Assembly (NCBI GenBank): GCA_002427745.1 | Contig: DIYF01000003.1 | Location: 1 to 64,000 of the forward strand | DNA length: 64,000 bases | Direction of reading: 5' to 3' | Origin: Roseivirga sp. UBA6061 | Lineage (GTDB): Bacteria > Bacteroidota > Bacteroidia > Cytophagales > Cyclobacteriaceae | Shown here: piece by piece, positions 1 through 7,775 of the stretch | Numbering within the stretch: the first letter of the stretch is position 1 | How the letters are laid out: each line of letters starts with the position of its first letter | Translations under genes and position numbers: made by a program | The notes under the pieces: model-generated | What the model saw: only the letters and a program-made list of their open reading frames with translations | Database searches by the model: none | What the model was told of the DNA's origin: nothing

Positions 1-345
1 ACCTGCTATAGGAGACAGTGCCCGCCACTCTTTGAGCATCCCGTCATGCCGAAGTTTAGAGTGGTTTTCCTCTTTCAACTGGGCGGTTATGATGGTGCAG
101 CTATCTGAAAAAGTGTTACTGTGCATCAGGCCTTTTGGCTTGATAATCACCTCAGCAGGCCTCCCAAAGTGGAGGCTTGACACCTCACTTTCTTCATGGT
201 TTGCCCCCTCTATGACAATGCTTATCTGAGTCTGTTTATGGCAGTGAGGTTCCATAATGGCCCCTTCGGAATAAGTTGTGAGAGCCAGGTTAGCAAACGG
301 GCTTTTAAAAAGAGATTTCTGTGTGAATTGAATATTGTCTTTCAT
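1..345 (-). CDS. AraC-type transcriptional regulator, N-terminal sensing half (partial)
   Basis: The minus strand is open from an ATG at 345 to the left edge (115 codons), so the 3' part of the gene lies outside the window. The translation has the small cupin pattern of AraC-family sensor domains: the stretch PHCHKQTQISIVIEG (about residues 33-47) corresponds to the first cupin beta-strand pair, and a later IIKPKGLMHS stretch matches the second cupin motif. The expected C-terminal pair of helix-turn-helix motifs would be beyond the edge and is not seen. It is divergent from the outer-membrane barrel gene at 569. A cupin enzyme without a DNA-binding half cannot be excluded. Confidence 0.7.
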   Translation of the reverse strand, partial: MKDNIQFTQKSLFKSPFANLALTTYSEGAIMEPHCHKQTQISIVIEGANHEESEVSSLHFGRPAEVIIKPKGLMHSNTFSDSCTIITAQLKEENHSKLRHDGMLKEWRALSPIAG

Positions 346-568
346 TTGCCAGCCAAATGATACTCATCAGACGATCTCTCCTCTGAGAAGTTAACGCCCG
401 GCAGCAGAGAAAGTGATTAATTCCCCGGTGCCTCTGTCGCATAGGGAGATGAGTTGAGCTCACCGGCCTCAATGGCATATACGGTTTACAATGCAACCCT
501 AAAGGGCTTTTGACTCGATTCCAACCCTTTACCCGGATACCTGTGTCTAAGCTATCAAACAACAACCC

Positions 569-1252
569 ATGAAAAAGCTCTTCCTCACACTAAGCCTTAT
601 TTTAGCTTGTACAGCCGTTGCTACGGCCCAATCAAAACTATCATATTCCGTGTTGGTAAACCAATCTGCCTCTACGGATGACCTCATTAACATTTGTATA
701 TTCAGAACCACCGGTGGTGAATGCCTTGACCTGGAAAAGGTCTGGAAAACCAACGTTACCTTCAATGCCAACTATCAGGTAAGCCCCCGGTTAAGGCTTC
801 AGTCAGGCCTGGGATATAATGTACTTAGCATGGATAACCTGAACAGCGGACTGGGCACAGACCGGTATAAGATCAAATACCTGAGTATTCCTATGCGGGC
901 TCATTACCTGATTGCAAAGGGTAAAGTACAATTCTACACCGGAGCCGGGCTAAGAACAGATATCAGACTCAATGGTGATATACCTTATGCCACCGATGCC
1001 GGAGTGATAGACAATGGAAGAGGACTGGCAGTAAGCCTTGAAACACTTATCGGAATAGAAGTTCCTCTCTCCTCCAGGCTTAAGGTTCACCTGGAACCCA
1101 CTTATGCTACAGCACTTACTTCTTACATTAAGGATGTTAATGCACCAACAGGAAGTCCTAACTCATTTGCGCTTTCTATACAACCTTATGGAATTATAGA
1201 TGAATACCCGAGCCGAATCGGTGTCTCCGTTGGTTTTACTTTCGGCCTTTAA
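569..1252 (+). CDS. Outer-membrane beta-barrel protein, first of a tandem pair
   Basis: 227 residues with a clear signal peptide (MKKLFLTLSLILACTAVATAQ) followed by alternating amphipathic strands with frequent aromatic and glycine positions, as in the small eight-stranded barrels often annotated as PorT-like or 'outer membrane beta-barrel protein' in Bacteroidota. The last residues (SVGFTFGL) end in an aromatic-hydrophobic strand typical of barrel insertion signals. The gene at 1513 is a paralogue with the same frame of motifs (SKLSYSVLVNQS, LEKVWKTNVTFN, YLSIPM). The ligand or partner is unknown. No cysteine-based lipobox is seen. Confidence 0.8.
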   Translation: MKKLFLTLSLILACTAVATAQSKLSYSVLVNQSASTDDLINICIFRTTGGECLDLEKVWKTNVTFNANYQVSPRLRLQSGLGYNVLSMDNLNSGLGTDRYKIKYLSIPMRAHYLIAKGKVQFYTGAGLRTDIRLNGDIPYATDAGVIDNGRGLAVSLETLIGIEVPLSSRLKVHLEPTYATALTSYIKDVNAPTGSPNSFALSIQPYGIIDEYPSRIGVSVGFTFGL

Positions 1253-1270
1253 ACAGGAACAGCATCACTT

Positions 1271-1298
1271 CTTTTGGGCCGAAATACAGGTCCAAAAG
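1271..1298 (+). terminator. Hairpin downstream of the first barrel gene
   Basis: CTTTTGGGCC (1271-1280) pairs with GGTCCAAAAG (1289-1298) over ten bases with one G-U pair and an eight-base loop, 18 bases after the stop codon. No T-run follows, so it may be a weak terminator or an mRNA-stabilising hairpin rather than a classical intrinsic terminator. The rest of the 1253-1512 gap shows no supported gene. Confidence 0.35.
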
Positions 1299-1512
1299 GA
1301 ATTGTATCTCAGGGTAGCCCGGCATTAAATTTGCTCTGTTTTCGCCTATCGGGTTCTTTCGGATGCCTGTTCAGGGTGAAACCGATAAAGCCGGGCAAGC
1401 AACGGAGGTGAACCTTCGATTCTGACCGACTTTATCAATCTTCATAGCAAGAACAGCTGCCTGAGTTTTTTCATCAGGATGGTTATCTGTAGCCCGGTTC
1501 AACCAACAACCT

Positions 1513-2214
1513 ATGAAAAAACCAGTCCTCACCCTGAGCTTAATTCTGGCCTTTCCTCTGTTCCTCCAGGCCCAGTCGAAGCTTTCCTATTCCGTACTGA
1601 TAAATCAATCGGTCTCAACCAACAACTATGATCAGGTCTGCCTTAATCAGTTTCAGGTTCTCAGTCAACCGGGCGCTACTCTGCCCTGCCTGAGTATGGA
1701 TAAGGCCTGGAAAACCAATATAACCTTCAATACAAATTATGAGCTCAGCGACAAATTCAGGCTGCAAGGCGGGTTTGGCTACAATGCCATGCATATGGAT
1801 AAACTCAATGGCACACTGGGCACCTCACGATATCAGGTGGAGTTTCTGAGCATACCTCTGAAAGTTCATTATTACATTATACGTGCCAGAAAAATTCGTC
1901 TCTATGTAGGAACGGGGGTGAGAATGGATATCAGGCTCGATGGACCAAAGCCCTATCTCGGACAAGAACCCGTGGCTGATAATAGCAGAAGTGTCTCGGC
2001 TAGTATGGAATCACTGGTGGGCATTGAAGTGCCCCTCACTTCAAAAATCATGTTCAACTTTGAGCCTACGCAATCTTCAGCACTTGTACGCTATACCAGA
2101 GAGACAGGCCTTAACCTGGGGTTTCCGGGAGGAACCGGAGGTTACCCTTATGCCCTCATTGACCAATACCCCGGTCGCTTTGGGCTCTCAGCCGGATTCA
2201 CATTCCGGTTTTGA
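1513..2214 (+). CDS. Outer-membrane beta-barrel protein, second of a tandem pair
   Basis: 233 residues with a signal peptide (MKKPVLTLSLILAFPLFLQAQ) and a barrel-like strand pattern ending in FGLSAGFTFRF. It parallels the protein at 569: the mature N-terminus SKLSYSVLINQS, a central DKAWKTNITFNTNYELS, YNAMHMDKLNGTLGTSRY and FLSIPLKVHYY all have counterparts there. The two differ by an insertion with a CLNQ...LPCL cysteine pair near residues 43-60. The arrangement points to a local duplication followed by divergence. It converges on anmK with only 19 bases between the stops. Confidence 0.8.
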   Translation: MKKPVLTLSLILAFPLFLQAQSKLSYSVLINQSVSTNNYDQVCLNQFQVLSQPGATLPCLSMDKAWKTNITFNTNYELSDKFRLQGGFGYNAMHMDKLNGTLGTSRYQVEFLSIPLKVHYYIIRARKIRLYVGTGVRMDIRLDGPKPYLGQEPVADNSRSVSASMESLVGIEVPLTSKIMFNFEPTQSSALVRYTRETGLNLGFPGGTGGYPYALIDQYPGRFGLSAGFTFRF

Positions 2215-2233
2215 TAAAACCTGACTCTTTGGG

Positions 2234-3313
2234 TCAATGCGGCTCATAAATCACACCTCCGGAGCAATCCGCTGAGGCTCCGGTAACAGAGCTCAGGCAG
2301 TTATTTTCGCCTCGCAGCCTTAAGACGCCCATCAGAGCAAATACAATGGCTTCCTTAAAGTCTATGATATGCTCTTCCGGTATAAATACTTCAATGCCCT
2401 CTCCTAAATACTGTTGCAGTGTTTCCGTGAGATAGTGGTTTTTAGCTCCGCCACCTGTCGCCAGAAGTTTAGCTGCCCGGGTACTATATGGTTTCAGACT
2501 TTCTGCAATTTGAAAGGCCATATGGTGGATGGCCGTACAAAGCTTGTCTGCCATGCTGATGTCAGAGCTGTCTATTACGGGTATTACCGCTTTGCAAAAC
2601 CATTCATAGCCCAAAGATTTGGGAAAAGGCTCCTGATAAAAGCTCAGCCCATTGAGCTCGTTAAAAAGCCCTTGGTCCAGGTTACCGGTTCGTGCCATTT
2701 TACCACCATCGTCATAAGGCAGGTCTGAAGGCTGCAGAATATGAGAAAGCAGCATATTGGCAGGCGCTATGTCAAAAGCTTTACGGCTCCCTTCATGCCT
2801 GAAAGAGACATTGGAAATACCGCCCAGGTTCAGGCAAAAATCATACGCTGAAAACAGGAGTTCATCCCCTATAGGGACGAGCGGAGCCCCGTGGCCTCCC
2901 AATGAAACATCGAGTGTACGAAAATCACAAATTACTCTTTGAGCAGTATGATTGGCCAGCTCCTGCCCCGCCCCAATCTGATAGGTCAGTCCTTTATCAA
3001 TCTGATGAAAGACTGTATGTCCGTGGCTAGCCACGATATCTACCTCAAGGCTGTGTTTATCTAAAAACGTTTTGACAAGTCTGCCAGTATATCTTCCGAA
3101 TTCATTGTTGAGTAAAAGCAACTCTAAAGCGGAAAGGTTCACACTGGACTTGAGCTTTTGCCGGAATTCGGAAGAGTAATCGATGCTTTCGGAATACTCC
3201 AGAGAGTAATGCCATTTTCCATGATCTTCTGTGAAGCGACAACAGGCAATGTCAAGTCCGTCAAGCGAAGTACCTGACATTAAACCAATTACGCGATAGC
3301 TATTCTCTACCAT
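2234..3313 (-). CDS. anmK: Anhydro-N-acetylmuramic acid kinase
   Basis: 359 residues, near the usual 360-380 for the family. AnmK opens the 1,6-anhydro ring of anhMurNAc and phosphorylates it, giving MurNAc-6-phosphate in cell wall recycling. The N-terminal phosphate-binding motif GLMSGTSLDGLD lies at residues 10-21. ASHGHTVFHQ and LGGISNVSFR are the expected internal ASKHA-type motifs, and ATGGGAKNHYL is the C-terminal adenosine motif. It stands alone between convergent and same-strand neighbours. Mpl, another peptidoglycan recycling enzyme, is encoded at 23497. A 14-base dyad (GTACAT-GT-ATGTAC, 3347-3360) lies 33 bases upstream of the start and could be an operator. Confidence 0.95.
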   Translation of the reverse strand: MVENSYRVIGLMSGTSLDGLDIACCRFTEDHGKWHYSLEYSESIDYSSEFRQKLKSSVNLSALELLLLNNEFGRYTGRLVKTFLDKHSLEVDIVASHGHTVFHQIDKGLTYQIGAGQELANHTAQRVICDFRTLDVSLGGHGAPLVPIGDELLFSAYDFCLNLGGISNVSFRHEGSRKAFDIAPANMLLSHILQPSDLPYDDGGKMARTGNLDQGLFNELNGLSFYQEPFPKSLGYEWFCKAVIPVIDSSDISMADKLCTAIHHMAFQIAESLKPYSTRAAKLLATGGGAKNHYLTETLQQYLGEGIEVFIPEEHIIDFKEAIVFALMGVLRLRGENNCLSSVTGASADCSGGVIYEPH

Positions 3314-3517
3314 ATTTCAGCTCAGCTCTTTATGAAGATAACAGATGTACATGTATGTACCTTGGAAATTGGTGTTTGATTTCATTTTTATAAAACCTCA
3401 TTGACATAAATTGACTATACCCCTTGAGCTATCGAGAATTACAATACCAGAAACTGAGGAAGCACAGGTATTGAGAAATGCTCTACTACCTGACTTACAG
3501 ATAAGCCTGAAAAAAGC

Positions 3518-4834
3518 TTAAGAACCGAACAGAGCTCCGGCAATCGTAGCGGTCATCATAGTGGCTAAAGTAGCTGCCATAAGCGCTCTTAAGCCTAGTT
3601 TTGACAAGTCTCCCTGTCGGTCGGGTGCCAAACCTCCGATACCTCCGATTTGAATGGCAATAGAGCTGAAGTTCGCAAACCCGCAGAGCGCATAGGTAGA
3701 GATTATGATAGACTTCTCGCTCAATACACCGGATTCTTTCATTTTAGCCAGATCAAGGTAAGCGATGAACTCGTTGATTACCGTCTTCTGCCCTATAAGG
3801 CTGCCTACGCGCAAAGTCTCCGACCAGTCTACCCCCATAATAAAAGCAAATACCCTGAAGACCTGCCCGAGAATATATTGCAGATTAAAGCCCTCAAACA
3901 CACCATTGGTGCTGGCTACTACATATTCATTGAGGCCTGTCCAGCTACCGACACCATCCATCAGTATCCAGTTAATAGAATAAATCACGGCAATAAAGGC
4001 CAGCAACATGGCCCCGATATTCAGCGCCAGTTTCAGTCCGTCAGAAGCTCCCCCGGCCAGGGCATCAATGACATTTACCCCAATCTGGTCCTTATTTACT
4101 TTCAGCGAGGTATCAATCTTTTCAGGCTCTGCCTCGGGTAGAAAAATCTTAGCCATGAGGATGGCCGCAGGTGCATTCATAATAGAAGCACTGAGCAGAT
4201 AGGTAGCAAAAACGGCCTGCTGCTCGGGGTCTCCTCCTCCCAGAAAAGATACATAGGCCCCAAGCACACTACCGGCTATGGTGGCCATGCCCCCTGTCAT
4301 CAGACAGAGCAGCTCCGAATTGGTCATTTTACCGATAAAGGGCTTTACCAGCAAAGGGGCTTCTGTTTGCCCCAGGAAAATATTACCGGCAGCAGACATA
4401 GATTCGGCTCCCGAGAGTCGCATTGTTTTCGCCATAACCCAGGCAAATACATAAACTACCTTCTGTAAAACACCCATGTAGTATAAACCGGCTGTCACGG
4501 CAGAGAAGAAGATGACCGTAGGCAATGCCTGGAAAGCAAAAAGGAAGCCCAGACTGTGCTTCACACCATCGGTGGCATCACTGTTTTTAGCCAGATCACC
4601 ATAGAGAAAGCCTGCTCCGTCTAATGCAAAATTGAGAAAGGTAACAAAGCCCTGGCTCACGGCATCAAAGGCTTTTTGGATAAAGGGCACATAAGCAATC
4701 AGAACAGCAATGATTACCTGCATCAGTATACCTACCCCTACAAGTCTCCAGTCTACCTTCTTTCGGTTACCTGACAGCAGGTAGGCAATACCCACTAGTA
4801 CCACTAACCCTATGATTGCTCTTACTATATCCAT
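3518..4834 (-). CDS. nupC: NupC/CNT-family nucleoside transporter
   Basis: 438 residues, strongly hydrophobic with about ten membrane segments, matching concentrative nucleoside transporters that import nucleosides with H+ or Na+. Family-typical stretches include GQTEAPLLVKPF (re-entrant hairpin and substrate motif), LMTGGMATIAGSVLGAYV, NEFIAYLDLA and YALCGFANFSSIAIQIGG. The slightly long form agrees with the eukaryote-like CNT subgroup seen in Bacteroidota. It is the last gene of the minus-strand set etfB-etfA-nuclease-nupC, but a strong hairpin terminator ends only about 20 bases before its start codon. Substrate preference cannot be read from the sequence. Confidence 0.92.
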   Translation of the reverse strand: MDIVRAIIGLVVLVGIAYLLSGNRKKVDWRLVGVGILMQVIIAVLIAYVPFIQKAFDAVSQGFVTFLNFALDGAGFLYGDLAKNSDATDGVKHSLGFLFAFQALPTVIFFSAVTAGLYYMGVLQKVVYVFAWVMAKTMRLSGAESMSAAGNIFLGQTEAPLLVKPFIGKMTNSELLCLMTGGMATIAGSVLGAYVSFLGGGDPEQQAVFATYLLSASIMNAPAAILMAKIFLPEAEPEKIDTSLKVNKDQIGVNVIDALAGGASDGLKLALNIGAMLLAFIAVIYSINWILMDGVGSWTGLNEYVVASTNGVFEGFNLQYILGQVFRVFAFIMGVDWSETLRVGSLIGQKTVINEFIAYLDLAKMKESGVLSEKSIIISTYALCGFANFSSIAIQIGGIGGLAPDRQGDLSKLGLRALMAATLATMMTATIAGALFGS

Positions 4835-4851
4835 AGTCCTTTTGCGTTAGA

Positions 4852-4889
4852 CACAAAAATGCCTTTCCAATGGTCATGGAAAGGCATTT
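4852..4889 (-). terminator. Intrinsic terminator or attenuator between nuclease gene and nupC
   Basis: AAATGCCTTTCC (4857-4868) and GGAAAGGCATTT (4878-4889) form a perfect 12-base stem with a nine-base loop. Read on the minus strand the stem is followed by TTTTTG. It lies ten bases after the nuclease stop codon and about 20 bases before the nupC ATG, leaving no room for a normal promoter in between. Confidence 0.8.
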
Positions 4890-4898
4890 AAAATTGAT

Positions 4899-5489
4899 TT
4901 AGCTTCTTCTGTTAATCTCGTCTCTGATTTTAGCTGCTTTTTCGTAGTCCTCATTGTTCAGAGCTTCCTCTAACAACTCATTCAGTTTGTCGAGACTATA
5001 ATCCTGCATGCGGTCTCCGGCTTCTTTTTCCACCGTTACCTGCTGCTCTTCAAGTTCTTCTGCTATTTCCTCCTCATCGGTCAAAATGATACCTGCCTCG
5101 GCCAGTACCTTTTCATAGGTATAGAAAGGTACTTCAAAGCGAATACCGATGGCTATTGCATCACTGGGACGCGCATCAATTTCAACCTCTTTTTCACCAT
5201 TGCCACAAACGATCTTAGCAAAGAACACGCCCTCCCTCAGGTCTGAAATAATCACTTCCCTGATATCAAAATCAAAGCCATGGGCAAACGACTTAAAGAG
5301 GTCGTGTGTCATGGGTCTGTTAGGTGTGATTTTTTCGATTTCCAGTGCGATTGCCTGCGCTTCAAACATACCTATAATGATTGGCAGTCTGCGCTCACCC
5401 TCGGTTTCACCCAAGACTAATGCAAAAGAACCAGAGGTTTGAGACTGACTGGAGGACAGTCCCATGATTTCAATTTTTACTTTGTCCAA
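4899..5489 (-). CDS. Bifunctional nuclease family protein (DUF151) with C-terminal UVR motif
   Basis: 196 residues. Residues 1-130 match the DUF151/BFN fold (LPIIIGMFEAQAIALEIE, RPMTHDLFKSF, DARPSDAIAIGIRF); plant and mycobacterial relatives have nuclease activity. An acidic linker leads to a UvrB/UvrC-type helical hairpin at the end (LNELLEEALNNEDYEKAAKI), a domain usually used for protein contacts. The start appears to be TTG at 5489: an in-frame TAG lies just upstream and the first internal ATG (5465) would remove the conserved first strand. The gene follows etfA by 12 bases and is followed by a terminator hairpin. The physiological substrate is unknown. Confidence 0.88.
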   Translation of the reverse strand: MDKVKIEIMGLSSSQSQTSGSFALVLGETEGERRLPIIIGMFEAQAIALEIEKITPNRPMTHDLFKSFAHGFDFDIREVIISDLREGVFFAKIVCGNGEKEVEIDARPSDAIAIGIRFEVPFYTYEKVLAEAGIILTDEEEIAEELEEQQVTVEKEAGDRMQDYSLDKLNELLEEALNNEDYEKAAKIRDEINRRS

Positions 5490-5501
5490 TGGTAAAAAAA
5501 T

Positions 5502-6455
5502 CTAAGCTAATGCTTCTTTGAGGGCTTCATTCAGTTTTGGGAGCACTTCGAAAGCATCTCCTACGATACCGTAGTCAGCTGCTTTGAAGAAAGGTGCTTC
5601 CTCATCCTTGTTAATAACCACAATATACTTAGAAGAATTGACTCCTGCCAAATGCTGAATCGCTCCTGAAATACCCACCGCAACATACAATGTAGGGCTC
5701 ACTTTTACACCTGTCTGGCCAACGTGCTCGTGGTGAGGTCTCCAGTCCATATCAGACACAGGCTTAGAACAACCGGTAGCTGCTCCGAGGGTCCTGGCAA
5801 GATCCTCGATAACTCCCCAGTTTTCAGGTCCTTTGAGTCCCCTGCCTCCGGATACCACAATATCCGCTTCAGGCAGTAATACATCTCCTTCAGCCTTTTC
5901 AGTGGCTGTAATGGTGGCTCCGAACAAGGCATCATCCAGACTTACACTCAGGGCTTCTACAGCCGCATCAGCTCCGTCTTCTTTGATTTCAATAGCGTTC
6001 TTCTTGATCGCGATGATTTTCTTATCAGCAGTCAGGCTCTGGTTAGCAAAAGCCTTACCGGTGTAGATGCTTCTTTTGACTACAAAGCCATTGGAAGTAT
6101 CTGGCAGACTTACCACATTGGAAGCCAGCGAACCACCTGTTTTCACAGCGACTCTGCCCACAACAGCATCGGCCAGAGATGACTTGGCTGTTACCAGGAT
6201 ATCTGCTCCTGAAGCGTCCATAGCTGCTGCAATAGCTGCTGCATAAGGTTGAATCAGACCCGCATTGAGTCTTTCATCGTTTACGTGCAATACTTTGGCG
6301 GCACCATTGGCACCTGCTGAAGCCAGTTCAGCTGCGTCTACTGAGCCGAGTGCTACGGCTGTCGTATCTCCCAGGGCTGCACCGTAAGAAATCGCTTCAC
6401 GCGATGACTTTTTTATTTTTCCGTCTTCTGTTTCTATAAATACTAAAACTGACAT
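5502..6455 (-). CDS. etfA: Electron transfer flavoprotein alpha subunit (FixB family)
   Basis: 317 residues, the normal length. EtfA binds FAD and with EtfB accepts electrons from acyl-CoA dehydrogenases and passes them to ETF:quinone oxidoreductase. The C-terminal FAD domain carries the signature region: VVSGGRGLKGPENW, GAATGCSKPVSDMDW, QTGVKVSPTLYVAVGISGAI and SKYIVVINKDEEAPFF. The N-terminal half resembles the nucleotide-binding fold of EtfB. It lies 25 bases after etfB in the same operon. The partner dehydrogenases are not in the window, though a 3-hydroxybutyryl-CoA dehydrogenase lies at 19641. Confidence 0.96.
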   Translation of the reverse strand: MSVLVFIETEDGKIKKSSREAISYGAALGDTTAVALGSVDAAELASAGANGAAKVLHVNDERLNAGLIQPYAAAIAAAMDASGADILVTAKSSLADAVVGRVAVKTGGSLASNVVSLPDTSNGFVVKRSIYTGKAFANQSLTADKKIIAIKKNAIEIKEDGADAAVEALSVSLDDALFGATITATEKAEGDVLLPEADIVVSGGRGLKGPENWGVIEDLARTLGAATGCSKPVSDMDWRPHHEHVGQTGVKVSPTLYVAVGISGAIQHLAGVNSSKYIVVINKDEEAPFFKAADYGIVGDAFEVLPKLNEALKEALA

Positions 6456-6480
6456 GTTCTGTTCTTTTTTGAAGGTGAGC

Positions 6481-7218
6481 TTACAATACTTTGGCCTCGT
6501 TTTTCAACAAGTCTACCAACTCTCCCACATTATCAGAAGAGATCATTTTTACGGCACCTTTTGCAGGTGGTAATTCATAAGCAGACACCTCAGTACGTGT
6601 GGTGTCATCAGCCGGCTCAACCACATTCAATGGCTTGCTTCTGGCAGACATGATACCTCTCATATTAGGGATCTTCCACTCAGCGATAGGCTCCTGGCAA
6701 CCGGCCACAAATGGCAGCGATACTTCCAGTTTCTCCTTACCCCCTTCAATTTCTCTTGAAATGGTAGCGTTGCTTCCATCGATATCCAGCTGCATCACGG
6801 GTGAGAATGAAGGCAAACCTAAAAGCTCTCCTACCATACCGTGAACCATACCTCCGTTGAAATCGATGGACTCACGGCCCATAAGAATCAGATCATAGTC
6901 ACCTTCTTTGGCAGCTGCGGCAATTTGCTGTGCTACAAAAAAGGAATCTGATGGAAATGCGTTGACTCGAATCGCTTCGTCAGCGCCAATTGCTAATGCT
7001 TTTCTGATGGTTGGCTCTGTCTCTGCCTCCCCTACGTTAAGTACTGTGACTTTTCCGCCATTCGCTTCTTTCAATTCTACCGCTCTCGCCAAGGCATAAT
7101 CATCGTAAGGACCGATGATAAATTGCACGCCATTTTTATCGAACTGGGTATTATTATCTGTGAATGCTATGCGTGAAGTAGTATCTGGTACGTGTGTGAT
7201 ACAAACTAATATGTTCAT
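6481..7218 (-). CDS. etfB: Electron transfer flavoprotein beta subunit (FixA family)
   Basis: 245 residues, slightly short of the typical 250-260. EtfB binds AMP structurally and docks with EtfA. Recognisable stretches are ILVCITHVPDTTSRI at the N-terminus, FIIGPYDDYALARAVELKE, ILMGRESIDFNGGMVHGMVGE (AMP-binding and recognition loop region) and LPFVAGCQEPIAEWKIPNMRGIM-like sequence near residues 168-190. It is the first gene of the etfB-etfA-nuclease cluster and is divergent from a small TPR gene. A candidate Bacteroidota promoter lies at 7256-7286. Confidence 0.95.
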   Translation of the reverse strand: MNILVCITHVPDTTSRIAFTDNNTQFDKNGVQFIIGPYDDYALARAVELKEANGGKVTVLNVGEAETEPTIRKALAIGADEAIRVNAFPSDSFFVAQQIAAAAKEGDYDLILMGRESIDFNGGMVHGMVGELLGLPSFSPVMQLDIDGSNATISREIEGGKEKLEVSLPFVAGCQEPIAEWKIPNMRGIMSARSKPLNVVEPADDTTRTEVSAYELPPAKGAVKMISSDNVGELVDLLKNEAKVL

Positions 7219-7255
7219 GCTTAGATAATAGTTTACCTGATGTGTTAATTTTGCC

Positions 7256-7286
7256 CGAAGATAGGTAATAAAGGCCTAAATAAAAA
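7256..7286 (-). promoter_or_regulatory. Candidate promoter of etfB
   Basis: On the minus strand TATCTTCG (7256-7263) matches the Bacteroidota -7 consensus TAnnTTTG at five of its six fixed positions. A TTTT (7283-7286) lies 19 bases upstream in place of TTTG. The -7 element ends 37 bases before the etfB ATG. Confidence 0.4.
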
Positions 7287-7298
7287 TCACTCAAAGCC

Positions 7299-7622
7299 AT
7301 GAATGAAGCGCGGTTGACACTGTTAAAAAGCTATTTAAAGGAGGACCCCAACGATCCTTTTAACTACTATGCAATCGCCACAGAATATCTGCAGGAAGCC
7401 CCCGAAACTGCCAAAGAATACTTTGGTCGCCTGTTGTCAGATTTCCCTGACTATTTAGCAACATATTTTCATGCTGCTCAGCTTTATGCTGATTTCGAAG
7501 AGTACGAAAGAGCGGAAGAGATATACAAGGCTGGCATAGCCCTGGCTGAGCGACAAGAGAATGCAAAAACGCTTAGAGAATTACAGACAGCCTATCAGAA
7601 CCTGCTGTTTGAAATGGACTGA
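7299..7622 (+). CDS. Small tetratricopeptide-repeat protein
   Basis: 107 residues, no signal peptide, predicted all-helical and cytosolic. Three helix pairs fit TPR spacing: residues 3-30 (ARLTLLKSYLKEDPNDPFNY), 33-64 (AIATEYLQ...YFGRLLSDFPDYLATYF) and 67-100 (AAQLYADFEEYERAEEIYKA). Such short TPR proteins are common in Bacteroidota and act as protein-binding adaptors; no specific partner can be named. It stands alone, divergent from etfB, and no typical promoter was recognised. Confidence 0.8.
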   Translation: MNEARLTLLKSYLKEDPNDPFNYYAIATEYLQEAPETAKEYFGRLLSDFPDYLATYFHAAQLYADFEEYERAEEIYKAGIALAERQENAKTLRELQTAYQNLLFEMD

Positions 7623-7720
7623 TTTAAGAGGTCGCTGAGGTTGGTTGGTCTCATGCTGTTGACGGCTTCATATTGCTGCAAGTCAACCTCAGAGGATAAA
7701 CGCCTGACCTTTCTGATAAA

Positions 7721-7755
7721 AAAATAGCCCTCTCCGGATTCAGGAGAAGGCTATT
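7721..7755 (-). terminator. Intrinsic terminator of the giant surface-protein gene
   Basis: GGAGAAGGCTATT (7743-7755) pairs with AATAGCCCTCTCC (7723-7735) with one mismatch and a seven-base loop. On the minus strand the stem is followed by a T-run. It lies about 20 bases past the giant gene's stop codon. Confidence 0.8.
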
Positions 7756-7775
7756 ACTCTTTTATTCTTGACCTA

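Noticed and set aside
3650..4141. 163-codon open frame antisense to nupC
   Set aside because: Composition mirrors the membrane-protein codons on the other strand and there is no independent evidence.
7641..7727. Small open frame after the TPR gene with a signal-like start (VGLMLLTASYCCKS)
   Set aside because: Only 24-28 codons from ATG or TTG, no ribosome site, and its end falls inside the stem of the giant gene's terminator. Possibly a remnant, but not supportable as a gene.
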